Shown: positions 44,674 to 56,456 of the stretch, piece after piece | Numbering within the stretch: position 1 is the stretch's first letter | Layout: each line of letters starts with the position of its first letter | DNA from: Dermanyssus gallinae | Taxonomy: Eukaryota; Arthropoda; Arachnida; Mesostigmata; Dermanyssidae | Direction of reading: 5' to 3' | Assembly (NCBI GenBank): GCA_003439945.1 | Contig: QVRM01001405.1 | Coordinates: 122,131 to 186,130, forward strand | DNA: 64,000 nucleotides | The notes under the pieces: model-generated | What the model was told of the DNA's origin: nothing | The model's database searches: none | Seen by the model: the letters and a program-made list of their open reading frames with translations, nothing else | Made by a program: the position numbers and the translations under genes

Positions 44674-47540
44674 GTTAAACACGTTTAAAAAATGTCTTAG
44701 ATGCCAAGGCGGGATTTGGCATAAACGTGCCGGTAGCAAAGCAACTCTCGATCGAACGGAGTCATCCTGTCGTCTCATCTCGGCAACCGTTAAAGATGAT
44801 GTTTCCGCTCTCTGCAACAGTCTGCTCTGAGTCAGGCGGCAACCTTCCTGCTAATGATAATCGACTCACTGGATGGCGGTCTGCTGAATCGAACTCATTC
44901 GGTGTGAACACAACCGCTTGGGCGGCAGGTATTTTTGGACAGCTGCTGATGCTGTTGCTGCTGAAACTGACATGCTTCGTGTCCCATCATTGGGTTGTGT
45001 TCTCTCCTGTGTGGCCATTGTCTGCTCAATCTGTTGATTTGTCTGTTGGTTCATACGTTCGTCCGTCCGTCCGTCCGTCCTTTGGTCCGACTATCCGTTT
45101 GTCCGGCATCTCTGTCGATGGCCCTGCCGAATCTCTTGACGAATCTCCGACGACGCCGAGACACGTCAAAGAGGTTCACATCTCGGAGGCATCGCGGCGC
45201 GCGCACCTTTCAAAGGAAACGTACCGATGTCAATCCGCTGATGATGGTGACGATGATGGTCATGATTATGGTGACGGTTAGGCATCATCTCAAGCCAACG
45301 GTGACGGTGGCGAACGCAGTAGCATACGAACGGACGCTTCGACATGCTCTCGCTTGCTACAGCATACTGTTGCTGTCCTCCTCACAGGAACAACCCGGAC
45401 AAGCCGAGAGGAGACAGCGTAGAGAGGGCGGGGGGCAAAGAACCGGACACTCGATCCTTATCATCGACAACAACAACAACAACGCCAACAATAACAAATT
45501 CGACAGAATGACGCAAGAATAACGGTGGCGCCAGAAGTTCGATCGTAGGCGTAAACAAAGGAATAGTCACTAGCGCTAGAGAAAAACAGCGACGACAATA
45601 TTAATAATAATAATAATAATAACAACAACAGTAACGATGATCATAACAACAGCAACAGCGACGATGACGACGACCATAACAACAATAACAACTACAACAT
45701 ATATAGAAGGTTTTGCACCCGGCTGAAAGCTCTCATTTGTGCCCCTGTGCGACTTCGTGCGGTACGACCGTGGCTATTTGTTCAGAGTTTGTCAGGTGGG
45801 ATGTGGGGACGATTAATCTAAACATAATCGAACCCACTCCTCTCTAGTGGCTGGCTGGCTGGCTGGTAGAAGGCGCCATCACTTCGTATCTGCTCGTCAC
45901 AGCCAAATTATGCTCACACTTAAATTATCAGGGCTCTCTTTAGTGAATAAATGTAGCAGTAGCAGGCTAATGCTCTTAGCAAGAGTCTGGAAAGACCAAA
46001 AAAAATACTACCCGAGCGAGACACACGTTACAACGTTTTTAAAAACACTAAGCTTTACGTGTATGGCTAGTATATATGTATGCCAGACATGCACCTTTTG
46101 CACAGTTTGCCCTAATGTTAGCTCAGCTACGATTACGTTACGAAACTGTTCTTCAGCACGGCAGTGATTATGGTTGCTAGTTACAGTTACGCTTAGAGAC
46201 ATAAGTATACTCAGTGCCAGCAATCCACATCGTCCGTCTAGATATAGATGAATAGCTCTGAGTGCGTGCAGTTCACATAGCGGGTATTGTCACATGATGC
46301 CTTCTAGTTTGGCACCAAAGCAGGTGCCGCACCATACATCACACCACATTCGCAACATACATCAACAACAGTCAGCCAATTGTCGCGGTACAGCCTTTTC
46401 GCACCATTGACTTCAAAGTCACCTCCTTGCCAGCGAGACGAAGCGCTCACTGGTTTGGTGTCATGCCGAGCCCACGTGTCTTTGCAACGACGAGTACGTG
46501 TCTCAGTGGGCATGCTCAGTGCACCTGGGTGTAGCAACGGTAGATATAGCGGTGTTCGAGTAAACGAAGCGGTTAAAGCCTCTACTCTCGATACACAAAC
46601 GAAGAAGCAGGAAGGTGGCGGTTACATGGCGTTCCTCACATATTGAAAAAAGAGCGCATAGAGCGCCGAGCAGATCGCTCAACCCAACAGCGCGGGCGCT
46701 CCCGAAATAATGTTGTTGTTTTGTTGTTGTTGTTAGGTAGCCGAGAGGCTGCTTGCGGACCACACTGAGAGCGGACGAGTTGCACGCTGCAACGATTGCA
46801 ACGCGATCGACACCCGGAGCTCACATACATTTGCTCATGCTCATCTACCTCATAGCATTCACTCATTGCTGCGGATGCCCTGCCTTCTGTTGCGGCTGTT
46901 CTACAACATAGCGGCTGGCTGATCGGGGTTCTCGGCCAAGATCCGTGAAGATGCAAGCCTCATCGGCCTCTTTTCCTCATCTCATTGGCCTCTTTTCTTC
47001 ATCACATCGGTACTCACCTTTCACTAGCAGCAGCAACACCAACATCCGATTCTGGTTTCTACTCTGGCGGCAGACATGTGGCGGTTTCCGTTCTGGTCTT
47101 CATCACAGACACACATTCGCAATGGCGCAATCTCCAGTAGGTGGAAATTATGTCAGTCGATCACATTTTGATGGCCGAATGATTCAGCTGAAGTAAGCTT
47201 CCAGTGAATGCCACAAATCGAAGCGCATCAAGCGTGTGAAGCAAAATGCATTATTATTATTATTATAATTATTATTCCAGCGTTCAAGAGTAAATTCATG
47301 ACCAACGAGCTCGATCTGACGCAAGCATTTGGCCCATCAACCCAGAAATTGAACGAAAATCCCAAAACAAAAAATGCGGTAAAAAACATTTACTGTGTGG
47401 ACTCGAAAACGCATGCTTAGACGATGAAGTTGCCAAAATATTGGACACGAAGCTCTCAGGCATATGTGTGTGCCAACTAAGTACTCAGTTAATGAATATA
47501 CAAAATAAGTGTTTAGAAACTAGTTCCTAGCTGATGATGT
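44671..47540. other. Mixed unique and low-complexity sequence, no gene seen
   Basis: CGTC tetranucleotide repeat at 45058-45080 (CGTCCGTCCGTCCGTCC), CAA near 45468-45485, TAA/CAA/GAC at 45598-45700, CTGG repeats at 45849-45866, ATT repeats at 47251-47278. The 184-codon plus-strand ORF at 44727-45281 is partly repeat-driven and shows no domain. Confidence 0.5.
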
Positions 47541-47544
47541 GGTG

Positions 47545-47745
47545 TCGAGCCCGGTGGCGGGGTGCATTCACGTGCGCACGAGAAGACACATAGGTTCTTG
47601 GTCCAGGTTCGATCCCCGCCGCTGCACATTCTTATTTATAGGATCCGTCTTACAAAGCAATGCTTTAGCAATGCTAAAGTAGTTCTGTGGACAATGTTTA
47701 CTGGATATAACAATGTTGACTGAGAGTCAGCCCAAAAAAGCTGTG
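47545..47745 (+). mobile_element. SINE-A copy A4 (tRNA-derived, most complete)
   Basis: Head GAGCCCGGTGGCGGGGTGCA (box A region GGTGGCGGGGTGC), box B GGTTCGATCCC at 47606, body GCTGCACATTCTTATTTATA, AGGATCCGTCTTACAAAGCA and a tail with ATGTTGACTGAGAGTCAGCC then poly(A)-like AAAAAA. It shares head, body and tail with A1-A3. RNA polymerase III internal promoter elements are inferred from the boxes. Confidence 0.88.
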
Positions 47746-48599
47746 ATGATGCGGTATGAATCGGACGAACTAGGTCGCGCTATCCGCGCGGTCATTAGCT
47801 GTCCAATCGTTAGCTGCCGTTGCCGCTCGAACAGCTGGCGCCACCGTTGTGCTAAGTTTGAGGGTCAGCTGAATTTTTTTTTTAGCCAAATCTAACGGGA
47901 GGCCCGACCGACCGCATTGTGGCTTCTGGCTCTTCCTTGTTCTGCCTGGTACGAAGTGCAGTGCAGTGTCGCTGATAGTGTCGTCAGTTAAAGGCATAAG
48001 TTTGATGGTCGATGAGACGGCTCGTCATGTCTGGGCAGTTAGTCGGCTGCAAATGAGTAAAGCAGTTGTTTGGTTTCAGTGGATAAAGCCAAGCAGGGCC
48101 AATCGTACCTGAATACGATTAGCGCGCCGTGCAGTATCGTTTACCTGCCGGTACTAGCATCGTTTCGACGTGAGGGCTACGCGCGAAGCCTTGTCCATTC
48201 GATGGGAGAAATACCTGTCTTCATTTCTGCTTGAGCACACAATTTTTCTTTGGATTGACATTAATGATCTCTACGAGCCCCACGTGCCCGTATATAAGCT
48301 TTGGCACTGTGCAATTTCATGTATGACTCCCGTGCCTAAGAGCCAACTCTTACAACACAAAACGTGGTATACAGGAGTACAGGCCAGTTTTTAGGCGCTA
48401 ATAATGACTTTTAATGTTTTGATTTGACGGCGGAAATTCTTTTGTTTCCTGACTTCCAGTGTCAAAAGTGAAACTCCTGTTTTTATACCAGCTCACGCGG
48501 GCGGACTTGTTTGAGCACTTATTTGATACTAATCAAAATGACCTGAGATCTCAATAGTCAATTAATCGTAGAGCTGTATATCTAGAGCTCTCTTATATA
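47746..48599. other. No gene seen
   Basis: Unique-looking sequence with a T-run at 47873-47882. Confidence 0.5.
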
Positions 48600-48850
48600 T
48601 TGTGCGCGAGGCATATGGATGATTCTATATCTAGTGCGGGTAAACTGCTCGAGTAACTATGACTCTCTTTTGTTAGTGTGCGCGAGGCATATGGATGATT
48701 CTATATCTAGTGCGGGTAAACGGCGGGGGTAACTATGGTAGACTTATTCCCGTCGTTGACCCCACCCCAGGTTTAGTGTGTGCGAGGCATATGGATGATT
48801 CTATATCTAGTGCGGGTAAACGGCGGGAGAAACTATGACTCTCTACTTTT
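48600..48850 (+). repeat. Three dispersed-tandem units containing 28S rRNA-like sequence at the R2 insertion site
   Basis: A shared segment (TGTG[C/T]GCGAGGCATATGGAT...ATATCTAGTGCGGGTAAAC) starts at 48601, 48677 and 48777. The 3' part of each unit matches the conserved eukaryotic 28S rRNA stretch GCGGGTAAACGGCGGGAG followed by TAACTATGACTCTCT. Unit 3 matches with one change (A for T), unit 1 has a few changes in GGCGGG, unit 2 goes from AACTATG straight to GTAGAC. In 28S this stretch ends at the R2 retrotransposon cleavage site; units 1 and 3 lose the match within 1-2 bases of CTCTCT. The upstream part of the unit (GAGGCATATGGATGATTC) is not 28S sequence that I recognise. Confidence 0.75.
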
Positions 48851-48943
48851 TCAAAAATCATTAATATCTGTTTACATGGCGGGTGGCCATGTGATCACAA
48901 ACGAATTCAACCCACCACATGATTGTTATGAGCATGAGTTGCT

Positions 48944-48945
48944 TA

Positions 48946-49016
<71 letters not shown>
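48944..49016. repeat. (TAA)n array, 5' side of RLE-family copy
   Basis: About 24 TAA units that run directly into the retroelement sequence. Confidence 0.97.
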
Positions 49017-49641
49017 GCCCTTCTCATGTCTGCGATGCGGCCAACCTGTTGACTCTGACGGGTTACACCCGTTAAGCTGTCTGAAAAGTTCCGGCAGAAT
49101 TACAAGACACGCTGAACTTAACGCCATAGTTTGAAGAGCTCTTAGAAGGGCAGGGATACCATCTACACCCGAGCCGAATGGTCTTAATGGCAGCCGTGAG
49201 CTGCGACCTGACGGGGTCACCATCCCGCTGTGTTCACACAGAAAAAGCCTTGTATGGGATGTAACGGTGTCATGCACGGCGGCCTTATCGTAAATACGCC
49301 ATAGCGCCGTTGAGTCGGGATGGGTAGCAGAGCGCGCGGATTCTGAAAAACGAAGGAAGTACCTCGAGCTATCTAGAAGCTACCACTTTGTACCCATTAC
49401 ATTAGAGACGGTCGGCCCCATCAGCTCAGGTACAGCGAAAATCCTGAATGATATCGGAAAACGCATAGCAGAAGTTACGGGCGATCGATGCGAGGCCATG
49501 CTTTTGAGACAGTTGATGGTTTTGGCCGTTTGTAGAGGAAATGTGGCTTCCATCATAGGCGTCATGAATTGATAGAAAGCGACCGGAGCAGAATAAACCT
49601 GGCATAAACGTTCATACCCCACAATTGTAATACCTGAATGA
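49014..49641 (+). pseudogene. RLE-family C-terminal endonuclease domain, nearly open
   Basis: One frame runs from the (TAA)n edge to TGA at about 49571 with two in-frame stops only (TGA 49132, TAA about 49288). Domains in order: CCHC finger (CLRCGQPVDSDGLHPLSC), SSGRITRHAELNAIV, RALRRAGIPSTPEPNGL, RELRPDGVTIPLCSHRKSLV, WDVTVS (again R-PD-x15-D), YLELSRSYHFVPITLETVGP, LNDIGKRIAEVTGDRCEAML and LRQLMVLAVCRGNVASIIG. It shares architecture with the 34.7 kb copy but is clearly diverged in sequence, so it is a separate lineage. The 3' UTR is only about 70 bp and ends in (TAA)n. Confidence 0.8.
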
Positions 49642-49643
49642 TA

Positions 49644-49730
<87 letters not shown>
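49642..49730. repeat. (TAA)n array, 3' tail of RLE-family copy
   Basis: About 29 TAA units following TGAATGATAAATAATAA. Likely the retroelement tail merged with its target. Confidence 0.97.
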
Positions 49731-49731
<1 letters not shown>

Positions 49732-50472
49732 TCACATTATGAAATCATTGCGTCACACTGTAAGCCATAGTACACATCGCTTTTTGTGTGATAAGGAAAA
49801 TGCCTATATGTTAATTCAATGTTAATTCAGATGGACCTGTCAAATATCAGATACGCTTGAGGTATACATTTGGAAGAGGCGGCAACCCCGGTGGCTTACG
49901 TCACCTACATAACCTTATACAAGTTGCGCGTAAAGGGCACCTGACGGACCCCTTCGGCGCACACTTGACATCAGAACCGACGCGATCGTGGAAAACAAAC
50001 GAAAAATGCGGTGGGCTTACTTCTGTTAAAAGCGACCGGAGCGAAAGAGGAATATATATATATATATATACATATCTGTCGAGAGGCCGACCGGCACCCG
50101 TTATTCAGCTTTAGTGGTGATTGACCTACGATAGTGTATACGCTTTTTTAGTGGTCGTGTTCTACCACTCCTGTTACAATAAGGAGGAGAAGACTAACTC
50201 AAACAGTTTAAACTTGAACAACAACACTCGACCAGGATCTTCGGTTTTAATGTGCTTTGTCAAATTTGGCCAAAAAACACTATGCCGACATCTTCGACAA
50301 TAAGACATGAAAGGCTATTTAATCCATTTTATTTGATTTATACATTTAAATAGAATGGTATAACGTGAATCGCTACGAAGAATTAAGTAGATAAAAGACG
50401 TTAATTTGCAAAAAAATGTCATACAGGTCTTCAAACACGCAAACAGACTCGAGCGTTTCAGTCCCTCTCATT
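49731..50472. other. No gene seen; short (TA)n at 50052-50070
   Basis: Unique-looking sequence. GGCAACCCCGGTGGCTTACG near 49.88 kb has no match elsewhere in the window. Confidence 0.5.
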
Positions 50473-50786
50473 GTGGCGGCATGGTCTAGGGGACTAGTGC
50501 GCTAGTCATGGTTGTCATCTACCGGGGTGTCGCCGGTTCGATCCCTGTTGTTGATCGAATTTTCTTTGAGCGATGCTCATTGAAAATAGATAATAAACCA
50601 TACCGCTAAGAGTCAGCGGCCATGCTGCCACAAGGACTGTTGGGGAAACCCTAGATATCTTAACATGTCCGGCCCTCGGTGCATTGAAGATATACCTCAG
50701 GTTAAGTTCCAAGCTCGTAGGGGACGGAGGATAGTCTAGAATTAAAAACAACCTCCTTAAAAATGTTTTTAATTCTAGTCCCTCTC
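50473..50786 (+). mobile_element. SINE-C copy C2 (tRNA-derived, most complete)
   Basis: Head GTGGCGGCATGGTCTAGGGG (box A TGGTCTAGGGG), anticodon-loop-like CTAGTCATGGTTGTCAT, box B GGTTCGATCCC at 50536, a body with AACCATACCGCTAAG, GCATTGAAGATATACCTCAG and a 3' end that folds back on itself (TCTAGAATTAAAAACA with TGTTTTTAATTCTAG). Matches C1 and C3 in reverse orientation. Confidence 0.87.
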
Positions 50787-50974
50787 AGTACAGTTTCAAA
50801 AACGGTACTGCAAAGACATTAATGACGAAAACAAAGGGTAATCGTCGTAGCAAAATGAAATCCCGCTATTCGAAAGCGGCAACTAGCGTAACGATGTATT
50901 CTTTAGACTGATGTATCTTTTTCCTTTCTCTCTCTCTTCCTTTATATATATATTTTAAAGATTTTCCGTAAGGC

Positions 50975-51147
50975 TATTGCCCGTGTACGGTTTTTTCATG
51001 TCATGGCTAATTTTTAATCCATTCCGGCATTAACCTTGTTTAAATTGGAAACCATGCAGACCAATTTAAGAGTGGCCGGTCTGGGTCTCGAACACAGTCC
51101 TCCCGAATGCAAGGCAAAGGCTTTGCCACTAAGCCATCTTGCTCGGT
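50975..51147 (-). mobile_element. SINE-B copy B1 (tRNA-derived)
   Basis: Minus strand: ACCGAGCAAGATGGCTTAGT, GGCAAAGCCTTTGCCTTGCA, CGGGAGGACTGTGTTCGAGA (box B GTTCGAGAC), CCGGCCACTCTTAAATTGG, and the tail AACAAGGTTAATGCCGGAAT. It shares all blocks with B3. Confidence 0.87.
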
Positions 51148-51162
51148 TATAGGTTATAGATA

Positions 51163-51165
<3 letters not shown>

Positions 51166-51196
<31 letters not shown>
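51166..51196. repeat. (TA)n array
   Basis: About 15 TA units, 20 bp from the head of SINE-B1. Confidence 0.95.
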
Positions 51197-51199
<3 letters not shown>

Positions 51200-51201
<2 letters not shown>

Positions 51202-52194
51202 CACACTAGCAGATGACTCAGTATGATGCCTCTATTGGGTTAAACTGCTCAATTGCGTTTTTCATTGAAATCTCGAGTATACTTTAGCTCCTTACACTGA
51301 ATAAGCTTACATAGGACTCGTGATAACCTAATATAGTCCAGACAGTACAATGGAGAAACCTGTGTCTAGTGTGTCTACAAAATCTAACTAAAGCATGACG
51401 GTCTACATACGTATATCTTGAGCAACGCCCCATCCGAGAGATGCTTACACGAATCCCCAAGTCTCCAGTCTCAGATATACTCCATCTCTGTATTCCATTG
51501 CCTTCCAATTCCTTTCTCCCATTTTAAATCACGTTTTTGACAACTAGGTTGAAATTGCCTCACACCACTGCCGAAATGTGGCTGACAGTCTTCTAAATCT
51601 CTTTGGGAAACAGATTTGACTTGATTTAGACTACCAAACCACAGTCCCTAGATGAGCCGCAAAGCGCCTAGAATCATTAGCGCTAAAGCAGTTTGAAAGG
51701 GCCCTACACATGCCGATACAATTTCTCAATGCGAGGAGTGCCCGCTACTGATGCCTTTTTACACCTTCGACAACGTATGCACGCCTCTGGGTTGGCCGGC
51801 TATGGTCTACCTGGTTCTTGCTTTAACGTTTTTTTCAAAAATCAGTTGCTCGTTTGAGCTGACTGCTTGCGTGCGGCAAGCAATCTAGAACAGACAAGAA
51901 AGCACATGACAAACGTATAGTCGTTTAAACGTTGTAATATGCAAGACAGTTAGGACTACAAGTTTGTACAATAGAATTGTAAGTCAGTGGCCACTGCACA
52001 ATCAATTAAGTTGTCAAACGTGTTCATTAAATCCAGAATACTGTACCGACTACTAGTAGGGTATTTACCTTGCCTGATGTCCCCTGTAGAGTGAAAATGC
52101 CGTCCATAATAAGGATACATTTTACGCTGTTCAAGCATATGGAAAACGAACTTGACAGCTAGCGCAATAGCGCTGAAGCGCATACAAACATTTA
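51200..52194. other. No gene seen
   Basis: Unique-looking sequence; no ORF with a motif. Confidence 0.5.
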
Positions 52195-52364
<170 letters not shown>

Positions 52365-52439
52365 CTATGCGCTATCACATTGTTAAGACATATATGCTCA
52401 CCGCTTTTTCGGTCATGTCCGATTATAGTTCACTAGCAT

Positions 52440-52563
52440 TCAGCTTATCTAAACTAAAAACCATGAAAGCCAATTAAGGAGAAACCGATCCAGGAATTGA
52501 ACCAACGAGACCTCGAGAATGCAACGCAATGATTTTGTCTGTATACCACATGTGCCCGGTTGA
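52440..52563 (-). mobile_element. SINE-B copy B4 (degenerate)
   Basis: Minus strand: ACCGGGCACATGTGGTATAC head, GCGTTGCATTCTCGAGGTC, GGTTCAATTCCTGGATCGGT and TTGGCTTTCATGGTTTTTAG. Same block order as B3 with many substitutions. Confidence 0.6.
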
Positions 52564-52785
52564 ATAAATACCTCATGCGCACACTTAAACCAACGCTATG
52601 CACTAAATCGGAGCCTACTGTATACAGAAGAAGTGAGAAGTTTCACGAAATGTAACTCAAGTGAGTGCAGGCGTAGACTGTGCAAAGCCGTGCGATGCTT
52701 AACGTAAGCCAATATATGAATCAATCAATTGATTATCAAAGCATTATAACTACATACATATCTTGTATTAAGGGACGCTTTATTT

Positions 52786-52788
<3 letters not shown>

Positions 52789-52875
<87 letters not shown>
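52789..52875. repeat. (TA)n array
   Basis: About 85 bp, phase-shifted once (TATTATA) at 52820. Confidence 0.97.
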
Positions 52876-52878
<3 letters not shown>

Positions 52879-52899
52879 ATGTCCAATATGTTCGGTTTC

Positions 52900-54000
52900 T
52901 GTCGAATCAGTTGTTTCGCTAGTCCTTGGTCAAAACGACGGAATCACGTTGGCTCGTGCTGAGTGTCGGTGATTAAGCACTTCTTTTGCCCTGTGGGCCA
53001 GTTTGCCGAACGGTCGACCAGCCGATGCAGTGACGGCGACGAAGGGAAAAGCGACGCGCGGGGGAAAGCGCGTGGTCTGTCGTCTGTTAAGACGCCGTCT
53101 CTGTGGGCATGCTGCTGCTGTGCTGTTGGTAAAATCGTCCGACCAGATAAGCGGGTAAAAGGCGGCATTTGGTGGAGGTTAATGTCGTGCCGAAATGCTC
53201 ACATCCATATGTAATGGCGCGTTTTGTTCCATCCGTATGTTATCGGCGTCCATTTAGACGGTGACGGCAGCGGCGGCCGCGATGATGATGATACCAACCA
53301 CAACAACAACAACAGCAGCAGCAGCAACAATCATCATGATTACAACAATATTAAGAAGTGAAAAAAGCAATAGGAAGAATAGAAGACGATAGCAGTTGAT
53401 CTCCACTTCACCGGTAACTGAATTAGTAGTGCGTTTGCCAATCGACTTCACCATCGTCATTTGCCCCCGCGACGATTCCCCGTTCGGCGCGATTGGAGCT
53501 TGAGGTGAAGGGGACCCTTTCTTATCCCTCGAAACCGTAACCGTCTTAATCCGAGCACTTCAGTCTGCCGCCGCCGCGACATCACACCGCGCAGACGCAG
53601 CAGCAGCAGCACTGAAGCAAGCTCCCTATTCGATGACGGTGTACGGCTGTCAGACAGTAGACATGCCAGATAGACAGATTATGATGACAGAAGAAGTCAA
53701 CAATCGACCGACCAGCCACGTAGCCACGCGGATGCGCGCGGCGGTGACTCCCGGATTCCGGCGGCCGAAGTCGTGGAGAAGATGCCATATATGCCTAAAT
53801 GGTTTCGGTTTGAGTTTGCCCCCCCTCTGGCGCTGCTGCTAATTACCGCCTTTGAAAGGCCTGACTATAGTCAACTAACCTGGCTTCGGCGCAGCCACTA
53901 CAACAGCATCAGCGGCTGCAGCAGCAAGCAACAACAACAACGGCGACGACGACAACAACAACAACGGCGACGACAACAACAACGGCGACAACAACAACAA
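52900..54000. other. GC-richer low-complexity block
   Basis: CAA/CAG at 53298-53330, CAG near 53595-53612, then CAA/CGA mixtures at 53925-54000 leading into the long CAA array. No domain in any ORF. Confidence 0.6.
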
Positions 54001-54172
<172 letters not shown>

Positions 54173-54612
54173 GATTAACATCCCCAACGGAGATGACACT
54201 GACATGTACATTGTCAGGTGGCTGCATTAAAGAAAGAAGCATAGCGACGACGGTGGTCGTGGCTGTGTCGTAAATCAGTTCATCGACGAACTCAATGATG
54301 AAACAAGAAACAGAACATCTGTCTGTATAGCGGACCAATTCGGTGATCGGTATTTGCTCTTCGACGACTCTTACGGGTCGACTCTTGTCCAGGCTGAAGG
54401 AGGAGCTTCTAAAATATCACGTAATTAAATCCAGAGCAGGTCAATGTGAGCGATCAGGCATGGATGATATGAACTAAACACTGCATATACGAGTATCTCA
54501 CAATAAGATTTCCAGTTTAAGGTCGGCTGAGATCCGGTTCGAGTAGCGGCCACAAGCAAGAAATGCATTCGGCTCGTTTGAAGTCTGCCAAGTATACAAA
54601 CGCGCAACCCAA

Positions 54613-54690
54613 ACAAATTCGGTAAAGGTTCTTCGGTAAAACAAATTCGGTGAAGGTTCTTCGGTAAAACAATTTCGGTAAAGGTTCTGC
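54613..54690. repeat. 28-bp minisatellite, about 2.8 copies
   Basis: Units start at 54613, 54641 and 54669 (ACAAATTCGGTAAAGGTTCT core). Unit 2 has one change, unit 3 two before the match ends. Each unit holds two CGGTRAA motifs. Confidence 0.9.
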
Positions 54691-55252
54691 AAATGCATGT
54701 TCTGCATACGTCCGGGCAGATAGGAAGAAGAAAGCTTTGAACTGCGACAGGTGAGTTGTTGTTGTTATTGTTGTTGTTGCTGGTGTACCGCGTCGACATA
54801 TGCATACGAGTATAGTGCGTATGAAGTGTGACAAGGAGCGATATCTGTAGCCGATGCTGCGACGGGCAACAAATCGACGTCGTCAGCGCTTAATTGAGTT
54901 TTCTTGCGAGATATATAACATAAATCATAACGCCAGTGAGATCAGCGGGCAACGCACGTGCGATCGCTCCGGTTGGTAACCTCGTAGTACCTCGTAGAGA
55001 ACAAAGACAGCAGACGAAGACACTCGGCGCCAAACATGCGCTAAAAGGCTCCTCTTATCATGTGAGCTCTGCTACATGATGATACACGTCAATAAACATT
55101 CATTAACGACGACAGCAGGGAAAAACCAGATGTCGCCATTCAAATGCACCATTGGAAGAACAGCAAAATCGGAGCAACTATACATCAGCCTCTTATATCC
55201 TGTGTTAATCTGTAGATGCAGATCTTTGGATATATGGACGATGCGCTTGTGT

Positions 55253-55286
<34 letters not shown>

Positions 55287-55815
55287 ATAGTTATTGTGAG
55301 TCGTGTTTTAGCTTTGGTAACTGCAAGTGCATTATGAATGTTGATTTGAAGTAAATGCAACAAATGAGTCAATGTCAAGAAACTATCAGCCAAACTAAGG
55401 CATTCGTTATAGGCAGAAGTGGCAATATGCTCAGTGTTCTGTCACGGATCTTACGCTCATATGTGTGGTGCAGACCACAGGAAACGCTTATGTATATAGC
55501 AAAACGTATAAATTGTGACATTAGTGCTATACGGGTGTCAGGTGTGAAATCCGCTGAGAAATGTGGCCTCGAACTACCGGAAAAAGAGCAACGACACTCA
55601 TCCCAAGAAGCTACAAAGTGATGCTATATCGAGAAACATTTTGCCAAGATGATGCACAAAATTAGAAGTCCACATACATACGGTAACAACAAAACAGCAT
55701 TTTGAACGATGAAAAGAGAGATTTGATAAAACGTTTAAGGACTAGGAATTTTAATTTTGTTATTGTGATTTGCACATAGTTTCTTAGTTCACAGAAGCAG
55801 CTCGGATGACGAATC
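54691..55815. other. No gene seen; (TA)n at 55256-55283
   Basis: Unique-looking sequence. ORFs up to 92 codons show no motif. Confidence 0.5.
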
Positions 55816-55920
55816 ACCGAGCAAGATGGCTTAGTGCAAGGCATTTGCCTTGCATTCGGGAGGACTGGGTTCGAGACCAGACCGGCCACTCTTTAATTGG
55901 TTTGCACGGTTTTTTACTTT
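55816..55920 (+). mobile_element. SINE-B copy B2 (truncated)
   Basis: ACCGAGCAAGATGGCTTAGT head, GGCATTTGCCTTGCATTCGG, box B GGTTCGAGACC, CCGGCCACTCTTTAATTGG, ending in a T-rich tail instead of the AACAAGG block. Confidence 0.85.
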
Positions 55921-56416
55921 ATACTTATCTCTATAGGAATAGAAAAAAAGATATTTTAGGTAAAATTACCTCAACGTAGTCTTAATAATGAGGGCATACA
56001 GACAATACGTGTTTGTTGTATAGAGGCTCTTCCGGTCAATTCCGTGGTCGTCAGATGTGAACGAATATCTGAATTGTTTACATACGCAAAGCGTGAATGA
56101 CCATGGAGCACAATCCATGCGTTCGATCTCGTAATGTCGGAGGTGCGCCACGGTAAATCGTACGGCAAACATTTTAAGATGAGTGGCTGATTCTGCGTCT
56201 CTAGACCACTGATCATCACCGAATTCATGTTTCGATCCATATACATATATACCAAGTTGTTGTTAGATACGAACGGTGCCTGCAGGACGTCACGTGCCTT
56301 TCGGCACCCTCCCGTTGGCTGTAGTAGACGCGCTCATATAGGACTTTTGCACTTCATAACTACATTCTCAAGATACGAGTTCGTAAACACAGACGGCTGG
56401 CATGTATGTGCTTGTA

Positions 56417-56419
<3 letters not shown>

Positions 56420-56454
<35 letters not shown>
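56420..56454. repeat. (TA)n array
   Basis: Abuts the inner edge of foldback copy 3. Confidence 0.96.

Positions 56455-56456
<2 letters not shown>

Noticed and set aside
47545..47745. A functional tRNA gene
   Set aside because: Box A and box B are present but the acceptor stem does not close, and the same head recurs with a fixed non-tRNA body, so it is a SINE.
48600..48850. A CRISPR array
   Set aside because: Only three units, unequal spacing, repeats longer than the unique parts, eukaryotic context and a clear 28S rRNA match.
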